Assembly: GCF_024055595.1 (NCBI RefSeq)
Contig: NZ_JAMXOF010000001.1
Location: forward strand, 1,488,001-1,552,000
Length of the DNA: 64,000 nucleotides
DNA from: Mucilaginibacter aurantiaciroseus
Lineage (GTDB): Bacteria; Bacteroidota; Bacteroidia; Sphingobacteriales; Sphingobacteriaceae
Reading direction: 5' to 3'
Below the pieces are notes generated by a model, which searched no databases, was not told where the DNA came from, and saw only the letters and a program-made list of their open reading frames with translations. Below, one piece after another: positions 9,894-18,394 of the stretch. How positions within the stretch are numbered: position 1 is the stretch's first letter; the number at the start of each line of letters is the position of its first letter. The translations under genes were made by a program, and so were the position numbers.

Positions 9894-10824
9894 TGCTGCT
9901 GGCGATGGTGTCCGGATCAATGCGAAAAGTATAAGCATTGTTACCGGCGTATCCATTGCATACCTTATCTTATCGTATTTTTTAGTTGGTTTTAAAACAG
10001 ATCAACTTATTTTGCTTGGCATATTTAACGTTTTGTTTTATGCATCGGTAATTACCCGCAAGTTTATACTGGGTTTTACCATCTTTATCGTTTACTGGAT
10101 CATTTTTGATTATATGAAGGCATTCCCTAATTATAATTATAATAATGTGGCCGTAGGCGGTTTATATGGTGCCGAAAAATATGTTTTCGGGATCACTTAT
10201 CACGGTAAATCCCTAACCCCTAATGAATACCTGCGCATGCAGGGTACCGATTTTTTAGATACCATGGCCGGGCTGTTTTACCTGTGCTGGATACCCGTGC
10301 CGCTGGCTTTTGCAGCTTATTTGTTTTTTAAGAATAAACGCCAGTTCCTTTACTTTTCGCTAACATTTGTGCTGGTGAACATGCTGGGCTTTATCGTTTA
10401 CTATTTATACCCCGCCGCACCACCATGGTATATCCAGTTCCATGGCTTTAATTTTCACCCCCTAACACAAGGCAACACTGCCGGTTTGGCCAGGTTTGAT
10501 AAGCTATTTCATGTAAACTTGTTTAAATCGATCTACGCTAAAGGCTCCAATGTATTCGCTGCTATGCCGTCGCTGCACTCTTCATACCCGGTTATAGTGG
10601 TTTATTATGGCATTAAGAACCGCCTGGGGCTCATCAATTGGTTTTTTGGTGTTGTGATGCTTGGCATATGGTTTACCGCCGTGTACGCCAGCCACCACTA
10701 CGTGCTTGATGTACTTGCGGGGATTGCTTGCGCCACATTAGGTATCTTGATCTTCAATTTGGTAAGATCAAGATCGGCCAGGTTTAACACTTTCCTGGAC
10801 AAGTACGAAAGCGTAATACAGTAA
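9886..10824 (+). CDS. PAP2-superfamily enzyme, AUR1-like inositol phosphorylceramide synthase candidate
   Basis: A 312-residue polytopic inner-membrane protein of the PAP2_3/AUR1 type. The motifs are YPAAPPWYI (about 175-183), FAAMPSLHSSYPV with catalytic His231, and ASHHYVLDVLAG with the second histidine (271) and its Asp275. These correspond to the PSLH and HHYxxD boxes of yeast AUR1, which transfers inositol phosphate from phosphatidylinositol to ceramide. As last gene of the operon after a PI-phosphate synthase and a lipid hydroxylase, it is the natural candidate for making inositol phosphorylceramide. The alternative is a PI-phosphate phosphatase, since both activities occur in this superfamily and only one PAP2 gene is visible here. 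Confidence 0.85.
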   Translation: MANAAGDGVRINAKSISIVTGVSIAYLILSYFLVGFKTDQLILLGIFNVLFYASVITRKFILGFTIFIVYWIIFDYMKAFPNYNYNNVAVGGLYGAEKYVFGITYHGKSLTPNEYLRMQGTDFLDTMAGLFYLCWIPVPLAFAAYLFFKNKRQFLYFSLTFVLVNMLGFIVYYLYPAAPPWYIQFHGFNFHPLTQGNTAGLARFDKLFHVNLFKSIYAKGSNVFAAMPSLHSSYPVIVVYYGIKNRLGLINWFFGVVMLGIWFTAVYASHHYVLDVLAGIACATLGILIFNLVRSRSARFNTFLDKYESVIQ

Positions 10825-11055
10825 CTATATCAATTTGCTGATACTGTACACTTTTATGTACTTCTACCATTTAACTGTTAATAAATTTTATTACTGTTGA
10901 AATCTATTTATTAAACCATAAGTAGCTATAAATCAAACTAATTGTAATATTAGGGTAGTTTATTGTACCTTACCCACCCCGCTGTTAAATAATGGCAATA
11001 ACGGGCATTAAATTTGAAGATGGTACAACATGGCACATTTTGAGATCTTAAGCAG

Positions 11056-11817
11056 ATGAAAAAACTTTTTATACTTTTCACATTTATATTAGCCGCTACT
11101 ACATTTGCCGCGCATGCCGATGACGTTGACAAAAACAACATCGACAGCCTTAAACAAAAACTGCAGCTTACCACCAACGATACACTTAAAGGTGTGATCT
11201 ACACCCAGATCGCGACCGAATATTTAAAATTCGACAAGCAGCCCAACCGTAATTTAAAAGCTTACTACCAAACAGAAGCTATCCACTATACTTTATTGGC
11301 CCTGCATAACTATAGCTATTACGAAGATACTACAGGTATCCGCGCTAGCTTTGATGACCTTGCACGAGTATATGTTGCACAACGCAAATTCAGCGAAGCC
11401 AAATGGTTCACCCTGCAATCAAACAAGATCTCGCGCCAGGTAAAAGACATCCCGAATATCATTAGCTCACTGGTGAAACTGTCATCCATTAAAATGGACC
11501 TCAAAGAATACAAAATGGCCATGCGCGATTTGAATGAGGCCTTAAGATGGTCTACCAACATGCCCGCTTTGGAAGCCATTGTTCAACAGAATTACGCTTA
11601 TCTTTACAATCGTTTAAAAGACTACGATAAAGGGGATGCCGCCGAAAAACGCGCTACCGAACTTACCGAACAGGCCGCACGAGACGCGGATAAACCTGTT
11701 CTTATAAGTTTTGATAATTCACCTTCAAAACCTGTAGTAATTAAAAAGAAAAAGGTACTGGTAACCACTAAAAAACCTGCAAAGGCGATAGCTGTTGGTA
11801 AACTGGCCTCGTTATAA
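11056..11817 (+). CDS. Secreted TPR-like protein of unknown function
   Basis: A 253-residue protein with a signal peptide (cleavage after AAHA, about residue 21) and a helical body with tetratricopeptide-like pairs: YIQIATEYLKFDKQ-type helix, ASFDDLARVYVAQRKFSEA, ISSLVKLSSIKMDLKEYKMA and EAIVQQNYAYLYNRLKDYDKG. The C-terminal 40 residues are lysine-rich and low complexity (KKKKVLVTTKKPAK). It resembles the sensor half of the TPR histidine kinases common in Bacteroidota, but no transmembrane or kinase domain follows and the stop is clear, so it may be a stand-alone periplasmic protein. The 231-bp gap before it (10825-11055) shows no gene. Confidence 0.7.
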   Translation: MKKLFILFTFILAATTFAAHADDVDKNNIDSLKQKLQLTTNDTLKGVIYTQIATEYLKFDKQPNRNLKAYYQTEAIHYTLLALHNYSYYEDTTGIRASFDDLARVYVAQRKFSEAKWFTLQSNKISRQVKDIPNIISSLVKLSSIKMDLKEYKMAMRDLNEALRWSTNMPALEAIVQQNYAYLYNRLKDYDKGDAAEKRATELTEQAARDADKPVLISFDNSPSKPVVIKKKKVLVTTKKPAKAIAVGKLASL

Positions 11818-11901
11818 TACCCTCTTATCTTCACGAAAATTATTACTTTGGTTTATATATAATTTAAACCATAACACGTTAATAGTGTCATAATTGGCAA
11901 T

Positions 11902-12465
11902 ATGAAGAAATACATTTTCGGCGCAACACTTTCCCTTTCGATATTTGCATTTAGCTCGTTTATTTTTCTAAACCAGGCTAAAGATTATACCTCATTCAAG
12001 CAAGAATTTTTAGACCTGATAAACGAAACGCGTGGTAAAGGCTGTAAATGCGGCAGTAAATGGTACCCGCCTGCCCCGCCAATGGTTTGGAACAACGATC
12101 TGGAAGAGGCTGCCAAAGGCCACGCGAAAGATATGGCCAAACAAAACTACTTTAGCCACGAAAGCAAAGATGGCCGCACCATGAATACCCGCATTGTTAC
12201 CGCCGGCTATGTATTTAAAGGATGGAAAAGTTTTGCCATTGGCGAGAATATAGCCTTCGGGCAAACCCGCATACCAGAAGTGATGGCAGGGTGGTTTAAA
12301 AGCGAAGGCCATTGTAAAAATTTAATGAACCCCGGCTATAAAGAAGTTGGCGTTGCCGAGAATAACAAATACTGGGTGCAGGATTTTGGCGGCCGCGAGG
12401 CCTTTAGCGAAGAACAGCAAAAACTGATTAAAAGCGGCAAGTACCGGTTGATAGAGAAGTACTAG
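11902..12465 (+). CDS. CAP (SCP/PR-1) domain secreted protein
   Basis: A 187-residue protein with an N-terminal signal or membrane anchor (about 5-25) followed by a complete CAP domain. The landmarks are FLDLINETRGKG, the first active-site histidine in AKGHAKDMAKQNYFSHES, GENIAFGQ, and the second in GHCKNLMNPGYKEVGVA, ending WVQDFG. Bacterial CAP proteins of this YkwD-like class are secreted; their biochemical role is unclear. It is monocistronic, convergent with the DUF1456 gene, and separated from it by a hairpin. Confidence 0.85.
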   Translation: MKKYIFGATLSLSIFAFSSFIFLNQAKDYTSFKQEFLDLINETRGKGCKCGSKWYPPAPPMVWNNDLEEAAKGHAKDMAKQNYFSHESKDGRTMNTRIVTAGYVFKGWKSFAIGENIAFGQTRIPEVMAGWFKSEGHCKNLMNPGYKEVGVAENNKYWVQDFGGREAFSEEQQKLIKSGKYRLIEKY

Positions 12466-12475
12466 GTTTGAAGTA

Positions 12476-12521
12476 TTAAGTCTATACTCAGAAAACTTAA
12501 GACTACCAACTATAGACTTAA
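12476..12521. terminator. Inverted repeat between convergent genes, possible bidirectional terminator
   Basis: TTAAGTCTATA (12476-12486) and TATAGACTTAA (12511-12521) are perfect inverted copies. The right arm includes the stop codon of the minus-strand gene, and CTTAAGACT is repeated inside. There is no clear T-run, so termination is only a guess. Confidence 0.4.
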
Positions 12522-12757
12522 GACTCTGTGGGCTTCTCTACTTTAGGGCCACGCAGGTGCAATACTAAACCATTCAGAAAATTACGCAACAACTGGTCTT
12601 TACAGGGTTGAAAGTTTGGATGATCTTCGTTACGGAAGATAGCGCTCAATTCCGTCTTTGTAGTACGAAAATTAGCCAGTTTTAGTATCTCGACGATCTG
12701 GTCATCGCGCAGCTGAAGGGCCACACGAAGCTTTTTCATGATATCGTTATTGCTCAT
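12518..12757 (-). CDS. DUF1456 (YehS-like) family protein
   Basis: A 79-residue protein read from the ATG at 12757-12755. A longer frame opens 27 bp upstream, but the family normally begins MSNNDIMKKLR, and a promoter-like TATATTTGC lies just upstream of this ATG. The repeat-like motif MKKLRVALQLRDDQIVEILKLA is typical of DUF1456, which usually has two such units. Here a second, degenerate unit may be the segment from TKTELSAIFRNEDHPNF. The C-terminus ends in a lysine-rich tail. Function unknown; small cytoplasmic protein. It is the only gene between two intergenic repeat elements. Confidence 0.75.
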   Translation of the reverse strand: MSNNDIMKKLRVALQLRDDQIVEILKLANFRTTKTELSAIFRNEDHPNFQPCKDQLLRNFLNGLVLHLRGPKVEKPTES

Positions 12758-12783
12758 ACCGCAAATATAAGTTATTGTTAGCA

Positions 12784-12927
12784 TTTTGGGCTAAAGCCAT
12801 GCGCTTGTTTACGCTATCCGTTCCATAAATGAAACGGGAATGAATTTTTAAATTAAGTCTTTGCAAAATCATTGCCGTTGGCTTCAGCCAACGGTTTATA
12901 AATAAGCTTAGATAGCTTTAGCCAAAA
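12784..12927. repeat. REP-like palindromic element with nested hairpin
   Basis: The outer arms TTTTGGGCTAAAGCC (12784-12798) and AGCTTTAGCCAAAA (12914-12927) are imperfect inverted copies. Nested inside is the perfect hairpin CCGTTGGCT-TC-AGCCAACGG (12875-12894). It fills nearly the whole gap between the DUF1456 and pseudouridine synthase genes. The build (GGCTAAAGCC ends, a GTTGGCTTCAGCCAAC core) looks like a dispersed non-coding repeat, but only one copy is in this window. Confidence 0.55.
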
Positions 12928-12938
12928 GAATTTTAAAG

Positions 12939-13640
12939 TTATTTAATAGCCGGGGATAACTCCGCCCAGCCCATCAACTCCATTACCCGTTTAAACTCGT
13001 CATGCAATGGTGCATTAATAGTTATTTCCGCCCCCGTAACCGGATGCATGAATGTCAATTGCGACGCGTGCAGCAGCATGGTTTCCATTTCCCAGGTTTC
13101 TTTAAAAAATTTATTCTGCTTGTTACAACCATGCGTGCGGTCGCCAATAATGGGGTGAAATATATGGGCGAAGTGTTTACGTAACTGGTGCATCCTTCCT
13201 GTTTCAGGCGATGCCTCTATTAGCGAATATCTTGATGTTGGATGGCTGCCAAAAGGCACATCCAACTCTGCCCGTTGCAAGGTTACATATTTAGTTAACG
13301 CTTCCTGTAAGGTGCCGTTCTCTTTACGCAGCGGGTAGTCTATCTCTTCGGCATCGGGCGTATAACCACGCAAAACGGCCAGGTATTTCTTTTTCACCCG
13401 GTTCTCCATAAAGGCCTGCTGCATGGCTATCTCGGTAGGCTTATCAAACGCAAAGAGTAATACTCCGCCCGTCTTCCTGTCTATACGGTGGGCGGGGTTT
13501 ACTTTTTTCCCTACCTGGTCACGCAGTAATTGCAGGGCAAACTCCTCGGCATCGGCGGCGATGGATGAGCGGTGCACTAACAGTCCGTGCGGTTTGTTAA
13601 TGGCTATTAAATGGTCGTCCTGATGAAGTATCTCGAGCAT
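12939..13640 (-). CDS. truC: RluA-family RNA pseudouridine synthase, TruC-like
   Basis: Read from the ATG at 13640 the protein has 233 residues and starts MLEILHQDDHLIAINKPHGL, the normal beginning of TruC. A further 20 codons upstream to 13700 are open but unlike the family. The catalytic aspartate is in AHRIDRKTGGVLLFAF. The C-terminal part GRMHQLRKHFAHIFHPIIGDRTHG, then NKFFKETW and MLLHASQLTFMHPVTG, is close to E. coli TruC, which makes pseudouridine 65 in the acceptor stem of tRNA(Ile) and tRNA(Asp). The TruC assignment over other RluA paralogues rests on this pattern. It is a single-gene unit, with repeats on both sides. Confidence 0.82.
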   Translation of the reverse strand: MLEILHQDDHLIAINKPHGLLVHRSSIAADAEEFALQLLRDQVGKKVNPAHRIDRKTGGVLLFAFDKPTEIAMQQAFMENRVKKKYLAVLRGYTPDAEEIDYPLRKENGTLQEALTKYVTLQRAELDVPFGSHPTSRYSLIEASPETGRMHQLRKHFAHIFHPIIGDRTHGCNKQNKFFKETWEMETMLLHASQLTFMHPVTGAEITINAPLHDEFKRVMELMGWAELSPAIK

Positions 13641-13680
13641 ATGGAGGGCGAAAAAGGGTCTTTTAAAGGCGGTGTTGGTG

Positions 13681-13878
13681 GGTGTCTCATTCTGTCCCAT
13701 TTAGAAACGAGTGAGACACCCCTCATAAAATATATAAATAACTTATTTAAAATTAGTTAGCTTAATTTTTAATAAGTATTACTTTAATTAAAATTGCAAA
13801 ATATTATTTTGTAATATATTGATTATTAATTATTTGCACTTTAATCCCACGTTGTTTAATCTTTAGTGAGACACCCCT
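13681..13878. repeat. Triple TGAGACACC repeat around a very A+T-rich spacer
   Basis: GGTGTCTCATTC (13681-13692) faces GAGTGAGACACC (13709-13720) as an inverted repeat with one mismatch. The 14-mer AGTGAGACACCCCT occurs at 13710-13723 and again, directly repeated, at 13865-13878. The bases between them are almost entirely A/T. The arrangement suggests a small miniature-element remnant or recombination footprint. No transposase fragment is readable. Confidence 0.4.
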
Positions 13879-13881
13879 GCT

Positions 13882-14718
13882 TTATAAACCTATTGCAAAT
13901 TGAAACTGCCCGGTAATTTGGTTGAATACATTGCTTTCGCCCGGTGCTAGCGGCTGTGGGTCTATCACAAAAACTGGGCTTTCCTCGTATCGCGAAGCAA
14001 CACAAACGTGCGTATCGCCGGCATGTTCGGTAAACATTTTAAGGGCAAGGTCGGGGCAGTTATTATCTTTTGATAAATGCGCCAGCAAAACATGGCTCAA
14101 GTAATTGGGTTTATGACCGATAAACATATCCAGCGCCTGTTTATTGGATAAGTGGCCTTTGCCGCCGCGGATGCGGCGTTTCAGAAAGAACGGGTACCTG
14201 CCCTGCTCCATCATCTCCTCATCGTAATTGGCTTCCAGGAAAACGGCATGGCATTTCGCAAAATGGCGGATCAGATGCTCGCAGGGCGCGCCAATATCTG
14301 TAAATACACCAATGCGGGTATCACCGTTGCTGATCATAAAACTATGCGGCTCCACAGCATCATGGTGTTTTGGGAACGGCATTACCTCAAGGCTACCTAT
14401 CCTCACCGATTCGTAAGATCTTAAGCTGACGCAAAGTTCCTTAGGTATATCACCACAATGGTGAACTGTGCCGTCGGTAACATAAACCGGTAGGCGGTAT
14501 TTCTTAGCCAGTACGGCCAGGCCCTTAATGTGGTCAGAATGTTCGTGTGAAATAAAGATGGCCTTCACTTTTTGAATGGAAAGCCCGAGGCGCAGCATTC
14601 GCTTTTCTGTTTCGCGACAGGATATGCCGGCATCAACCAGCACCGCTTCGTGCTCGTTACCAACGTAATAGCAATTGCCGTTACTCCCCGAATTTAATGA
14701 CGCTATAAACACCGGCAT
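13882..14718 (-). CDS. MBL-fold metallohydrolase, YycJ/WalJ-like
   Basis: A metallo-beta-lactamase-fold protein of 278 residues from the ATG at 14718 (start MPVFIASLNSGSNGN, the family consensus; nine open codons upstream ignored). The metal site HxHxDH is seen in ISHEHSDHIKGLAVL, with further ligands in PKHHDAVEPHSF, GVFTDIG and the C-terminal AHLSKDNN. The glycine/serine-rich N-terminus SLNSGSNGNCYY is characteristic of YycJ/WalJ proteins. Some members are double-strand DNA exonucleases, others are associated with cell-wall two-component systems. No partner gene is nearby, so the exact role is open. Confidence 0.83.
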   Translation of the reverse strand: MPVFIASLNSGSNGNCYYVGNEHEAVLVDAGISCRETEKRMLRLGLSIQKVKAIFISHEHSDHIKGLAVLAKKYRLPVYVTDGTVHHCGDIPKELCVSLRSYESVRIGSLEVMPFPKHHDAVEPHSFMISNGDTRIGVFTDIGAPCEHLIRHFAKCHAVFLEANYDEEMMEQGRYPFFLKRRIRGGKGHLSNKQALDMFIGHKPNYLSHVLLAHLSKDNNCPDLALKMFTEHAGDTHVCVASRYEESPVFVIDPQPLAPGESNVFNQITGQFQFAIGL

Positions 14719-14787
14719 AATTACAAAGTAAACCATTTTAGGCAAATACTAAAAGCTTTAGCGCGGTTAATTTTCAACAGTCAGAAT

Positions 14788-14851
14788 TGTCATGATGAGC
14801 CTGTAGAACCATTAGCAAACCGTAAAAGTCTTTGACAGGCTCAGACTGACA
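14788..14851. repeat. Imperfect palindromic intergenic repeat
   Basis: TGTCATGATGAGCCTGT (14788-14804) and ACAGGCTCAGACTGACA (14835-14851) are inverted copies with three mismatches. The sequence type (TGAGCCTGT arms facing each other in a gap) is one I associate with dispersed palindromes in Bacteroidota genomes. Copy number in this genome cannot be judged here. Confidence 0.45.
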
Positions 14852-14953
14852 ACCTCATTCGTCACACTATCCCCAAACAATTTTTACTTACATAACGTTA
14901 ACACTAATGCCCGCGGATATTAACTATTATTGTATTGAAAAACGTTTGTACCG

Positions 14954-16096
14954 ATGCTATCTGAACCCACCTACCTCCCGGCCCGTATAGTTGCCCCCGA
15001 AATTGAGGCGCATTTTAAGAAGCACCAGTCGGAGGCGCAAAATATACCCGATAGTAACGTGGCTACTGCACCCGATGAACACATCATTGAAGTAGTTATT
15101 GACACCGCGTTTTGGGCCAGCATGAGGCGCGAGGAAGGGCGTTCACCAAATATTTCGTTGGCATTATTACAGCCCTCACAATCCGACAAGCCATTAATTT
15201 TTGGCGAGAAATTAAGACTCACCACACAAAACCTGATCAAATTGGCACCAGCTGTTGAACAGCCGGGCATCCACCTGGGTGTTTGGCCTGATGGCGACGA
15301 CCTGTTTATCTGGGGAACCACGCACAGCGTGCCTGCTATTTGTTTTGTACTGGAAGTGATAGAACCGGGACTGTTAGTGATTAAACACCGCCGTGTTGAT
15401 GGCTTTGGTAAGTTTGTTAACGTAGCAGTTTTACAAGGCGACCAGATAAAAGTTTTAGACGAAGCCACCATGGGCGTAGCCGATTGCCAGCAGTTGCTTA
15501 AATCGCTTGCCAACATGCCGCTACCATCTTATATGGGCGAATCGTTTAACGTGTTGGTACAACTGGCAACATCTATGCGCCAGCATAAACGTGGTGGGTT
15601 GGTATTAATGGTACCTGCAGGTACAAGCAAGTGGAAGGAATCTATAGTACAACCCATTAAATACCCGGTAATACCTGCTTACGGATCTATAGATGAATTA
15701 ATGGCATTAACCGAACAGGAGCGCAAAAAACTGGAGTGGCAGGAATCATTACTGGAAGCTATTGACCTGATAGGCGGTTTTACCGCTGTGGATGGCGCAA
15801 CCATTATTACAGATAAATATGATCTGCTGGCCTTTGGCGCAAAGGCCGCGCGGTCTGAAACAAGCATGCCTGTAGGCCAGATCATCATGACAGAACCTGT
15901 TGCCGATGGCAAGGCCGTAAGGATGCACCCTGCCCAAAGTGGTGGCAGCCGCCATTTGGCAGCCGCCCAGTTTGTAAGCGATCAGCATGATGCAGTGGCG
16001 CTGGTAGCATCTCAGGATGGTCAGTTTACAGTTTTCGCCTGGTCGGTAGAATTAAATATGGTGCATGCACACCGCATAGATGTGTTGCTGCTTTAA
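14954..16096 (+). CDS. DACNV-type sensor/diadenylate cyclase-like protein with altered active-site motif
   Basis: A 380-residue cytoplasmic protein. The C-terminal third resembles the DAC (c-di-AMP synthase) domain. It has D280-G281-A282 in VDGATIITD (the DGA motif) and GGSRHLAAAQFV at 330-341, followed by SDQHDAVALVASQDGQ, which aligns by eye with the GTRHRAALG...SE..DA.V.VVSEE region of CdaA/DisA. In true cyclases the second motif is RHR; here it is Arg333-His334-Leu335. The N-terminal two thirds would be the DACNV sensor-type domain named for such proteins in Bacteroidota. It may be a non-cyclising nucleotide sensor or a divergent cyclase. It is monocistronic and meets a cupin gene tail to tail with 4 bp overlap. 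Confidence 0.72.
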   Translation: MLSEPTYLPARIVAPEIEAHFKKHQSEAQNIPDSNVATAPDEHIIEVVIDTAFWASMRREEGRSPNISLALLQPSQSDKPLIFGEKLRLTTQNLIKLAPAVEQPGIHLGVWPDGDDLFIWGTTHSVPAICFVLEVIEPGLLVIKHRRVDGFGKFVNVAVLQGDQIKVLDEATMGVADCQQLLKSLANMPLPSYMGESFNVLVQLATSMRQHKRGGLVLMVPAGTSKWKESIVQPIKYPVIPAYGSIDELMALTEQERKKLEWQESLLEAIDLIGGFTAVDGATIITDKYDLLAFGAKAARSETSMPVGQIIMTEPVADGKAVRMHPAQSGGSRHLAAAQFVSDQHDAVALVASQDGQFTVFAWSVELNMVHAHRIDVLLL

Positions 16097-16446
16097 AAGA
16101 TGATAAAGAGTGAGCTTCGCTCTTTTTGCTCCATGTTACTGCTGCGGTGGCCTTTGCCTGTAGTATCTTCCATTAACAATATTTCGCCTTGCTGAAATAA
16201 CCTTTTCTCACCCGTAGAAGTTTCTATCTGCACACCACCATCCAACAAAACTACGTATTGCTTTTGCGGCGCGTTATGCAGATCATTATATCCCGTGGGT
16301 ACTTTCCTGAACTGTACTTGCTTAACCGCTACGTTTTGAGATAAGTGACCTATCGGCCCGGCATCTGTCAATGGGTATTCAACCTCATTAAAACGGCTTT
16401 CGCCATCTGCATCGGCGTATACGCGGGTTAATTTAAATGTTTCCAT
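16093..16446 (-). CDS. Small cupin-domain protein
   Basis: A 117-residue single-domain protein with the jelly-roll pattern of cupins: LHNAPQKQYVVLLDGGVQIETSTGEKRLFQQGEILLMEDTTG-type strands (about 55-100), the second conserved motif ending GHRS. Metal-binding histidines are fewer than in classical cupins (His57 and His101 are the visible candidates). Its start overlaps the end of the neighbouring GNAT gene by 14 bp on the same strand, so the two are probably one transcript. Substrate unknown. Confidence 0.75.
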   Translation of the reverse strand: METFKLTRVYADADGESRFNEVEYPLTDAGPIGHLSQNVAVKQVQFRKVPTGYNDLHNAPQKQYVVLLDGGVQIETSTGEKRLFQQGEILLMEDTTGKGHRSSNMEQKERSSLFIIF

Positions 16447-16732
16447 GTAAGGCTAAAATTCTATCCCACCCCGGGTTACGTTTTAAATAAGATTGCACAT
16501 AACTGCACAGTGGCACAAGTTTTAAACCCTTTTCTTCAATGTATTTAAAAGCCTTTTCAACCATTACTCCAGCAATACCGCGTTCTTCTAATTCGGCAGG
16601 CACTTCGGTGTGCAACAGGTAGATCTTATCACCTTTTGTTTTATAATCGATAAATGAGCGATGCCCGTCTACCACAAACTCAAAGTTGTGGATGGCTTCG
16701 TTATTAGTGATGTCAATATCCTCGTAATTCAT
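16433..16732 (-). CDS. YjdJ-like small GNAT N-acetyltransferase
   Basis: A 99-residue protein of the short GNAT subgroup (GCN5-related, PF14542). The hallmarks are FIDYKTKGDKIYLLHTEVP, ELEERGIAGVMVEKAFKYIEEKGLKLVPLCSYV and YLKRNPGW, the last being the usual family ending. These mini-acetyltransferases bind acetyl-CoA through the RGIAG loop; their substrates are mostly unknown. It overlaps the cupin gene downstream, and lies 61 bp after the stop of the esterase gene. Confidence 0.85.
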   Translation of the reverse strand: MNYEDIDITNNEAIHNFEFVVDGHRSFIDYKTKGDKIYLLHTEVPAELEERGIAGVMVEKAFKYIEEKGLKLVPLCSYVQSYLKRNPGWDRILALHGNI

Positions 16733-16793
16733 TTTCTTACTTTTTTAAACTGGCGCGATGTCCATAGCGCCAGTAAATAATCGATCAGTTTTT

Positions 16794-17417
16794 TCATTTA
16801 AATATAAGTTGGTTTGCCAATGCAATCTCGTCAAAACTAATGGTATGCTGGCGGCCTTTATATATTTTCAAGGTCACATTCGCATTCATTCCTTTCAACA
16901 CTTCAAAGCTTTCATGCACCCTGCTTACCGGTACATGCGGATCAGGGTCGCCAGTGGTGATTAGTACAGGTGTGCCTGCAAAATCGCCTTTGTAATTGGC
17001 AAGGTTTAACCCCTCACCAATTAGCCCACCTGTAAAAGCTACCGCGCCGCCGTATTGTTTGGCGTTGCGGGTAATATATTCCAGCGTTAAACATGCCCCC
17101 TGCGAAAAACCTGCAAAGTAAATTTTATCGGCAGTAAAGCCATCGGCCAAAGCCTGTGCTACTACTTCATCTATTATAGAAAGTGCAGAGCTTAAAGCCG
17201 GTTCATTCTCCTCTACAGGCGCTAAAAAACTGTAGGGGTACCAACTATTATTGGTTGCCTGCGGCGCGTAAATGGCAATGTCCTTAGCATTAAACTCGCC
17301 GGCAAGCCGCATGATATCTAAAGCAGAAGCGCCCCTGCCATGTAACATAATGAGGGCAGCTTTTGCATTGGCGGCTGGTGCGCCGCCAATGCTTATTTGT
17401 TTACTGTGTGTGTACAT
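16794..17417 (-). CDS. Alpha/beta-hydrolase, MhqD-like carboxylesterase/phospholipase
   Basis: A 207-residue serine hydrolase. The oxyanion/nucleophile region is LIMLHGRGA (22-30) and FAGFSQGACL with Ser105. The acid and base are visible in TTGDPDPHVP (Asp about 157) and GRQHTISFDE (His about 190). This is the carboxylesterase/phospholipase family (PF02230). Immediately upstream, with only 3 bp between, is a ring-cleaving dioxygenase. The same pairing is known for the quinone-detoxification genes mhqO and mhqD of Bacillus subtilis, which supports a role in hydrolysing or disposing of hydroquinone products. Confidence 0.85.
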   Translation of the reverse strand: MYTHSKQISIGGAPAANAKAALIMLHGRGASALDIMRLAGEFNAKDIAIYAPQATNNSWYPYSFLAPVEENEPALSSALSIIDEVVAQALADGFTADKIYFAGFSQGACLTLEYITRNAKQYGGAVAFTGGLIGEGLNLANYKGDFAGTPVLITTGDPDPHVPVSRVHESFEVLKGMNANVTLKIYKGRQHTISFDEIALANQLIFK

Positions 17418-17420
17418 TAC

Positions 17421-18356
17421 TTAGTCTAATTTTGGTAACGATTTTTCTAAATGGCTGCGTAAACGTTCGTGTTGTTCAGGCAATTTAAGATTTTGGCCTA
17501 ACTCTTCAACAGATTCGTCGGCGCTAAAGCCCGGGTTATCGGTTGCTATTTCGAACAATACGCCGCCCGGTTCGCGGAAGTATAGGGAGTAGAAGTAGTT
17601 ACGGTCTATCTTATCAGTGATATTTAAACCCAAAGCGGCTATCTTATCACGGTATTGCATTAATACTTCTTCGTTTTTAACCCTAAATGCCACGTGGTGA
17701 ACAGAGCCACCTGCAACATGCCCGGCAACTTCGCCCTGCACTTCTACCAGGTCCACTATATTAGCGCCGTCCACTGCGTCGGTTACAAAACGGTAACGGT
17801 TTACGTGTTGCTCCAATAATTTATAGCCAAATACATTGGTTAAAATGTTGGCCGTTGGCTGCATTTCGTTGGTAGTGATGGTAACGTTATGGAAACCTTT
17901 GGTTGCGTTATCTGCCTTGATCTCATCGGTTTCCCATGTTAAACGGGTGTCTAAAGTTTTAGAGGCTATCAACTCCAGTTTTAAACCATCGGGGTCTAAG
18001 AATGTAAGGTATTGTTCGCCAAATTTTTCGGCTACCTTATTATAGGTAACGTTGTGTTTTTCGAAGCGTTTTAACCAAAAATTAAAGCTGCCTTCGGGTA
18101 CGGAGTAACCAATTTCGGTTGCCTGCCTTGCGCCTCTCCTGCCTGTTTGTACACCTTCCCATGGGAAGAAAGTAAGAATAGTGCCGGGCGTACCCTGTTT
18201 GTCGCCGTAGTATAAGTGATAAGTTTCGGGGTCGTCAAAGTTCACAGTTTTTTTAACCATGCGCTGGCCCAATACTTTAGTATAAAAATCGTAATTGCGT
18301 TTGGCATTACCTGCTATTGCTGTGATGTGGTGGATACCGTTGATTGTATTTTCCAT
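17421..18356 (-). CDS. Ring-cleaving dioxygenase, MhqO-like (glyoxalase/VOC fold)
   Basis: A 311-residue extradiol-type dioxygenase built from two VOC modules. It starts GIHHITAIAGNAKRNYDFYT with the first metal histidine, and the second module has GFHNVTITTNEM and, later, VHHVAFRVKNEE with the next histidine. The C-terminal FREPGGVLFEIATDNPGF carries the metal glutamate. The pattern, including FFPWEGVQTGRRGARQATE, is that of MhqO-type hydroquinone dioxygenases. It is the middle gene of the pirin-dioxygenase-esterase operon (gaps 38 and 3 bp). Confidence 0.88.
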   Translation of the reverse strand: MENTINGIHHITAIAGNAKRNYDFYTKVLGQRMVKKTVNFDDPETYHLYYGDKQGTPGTILTFFPWEGVQTGRRGARQATEIGYSVPEGSFNFWLKRFEKHNVTYNKVAEKFGEQYLTFLDPDGLKLELIASKTLDTRLTWETDEIKADNATKGFHNVTITTNEMQPTANILTNVFGYKLLEQHVNRYRFVTDAVDGANIVDLVEVQGEVAGHVAGGSVHHVAFRVKNEEVLMQYRDKIAALGLNITDKIDRNYFYSLYFREPGGVLFEIATDNPGFSADESVEELGQNLKLPEQHERLRSHLEKSLPKLD

Positions 18357-18394
18357 GATCGTGTAAGTTTTATATTTAATGTATAAGTTTCTGT

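Noticed and set aside
14971..15516. 181-codon open frame on the minus strand
   Set aside because: Antisense to the DACNV/DAC-like gene, whose domain motifs are clear on the plus strand.
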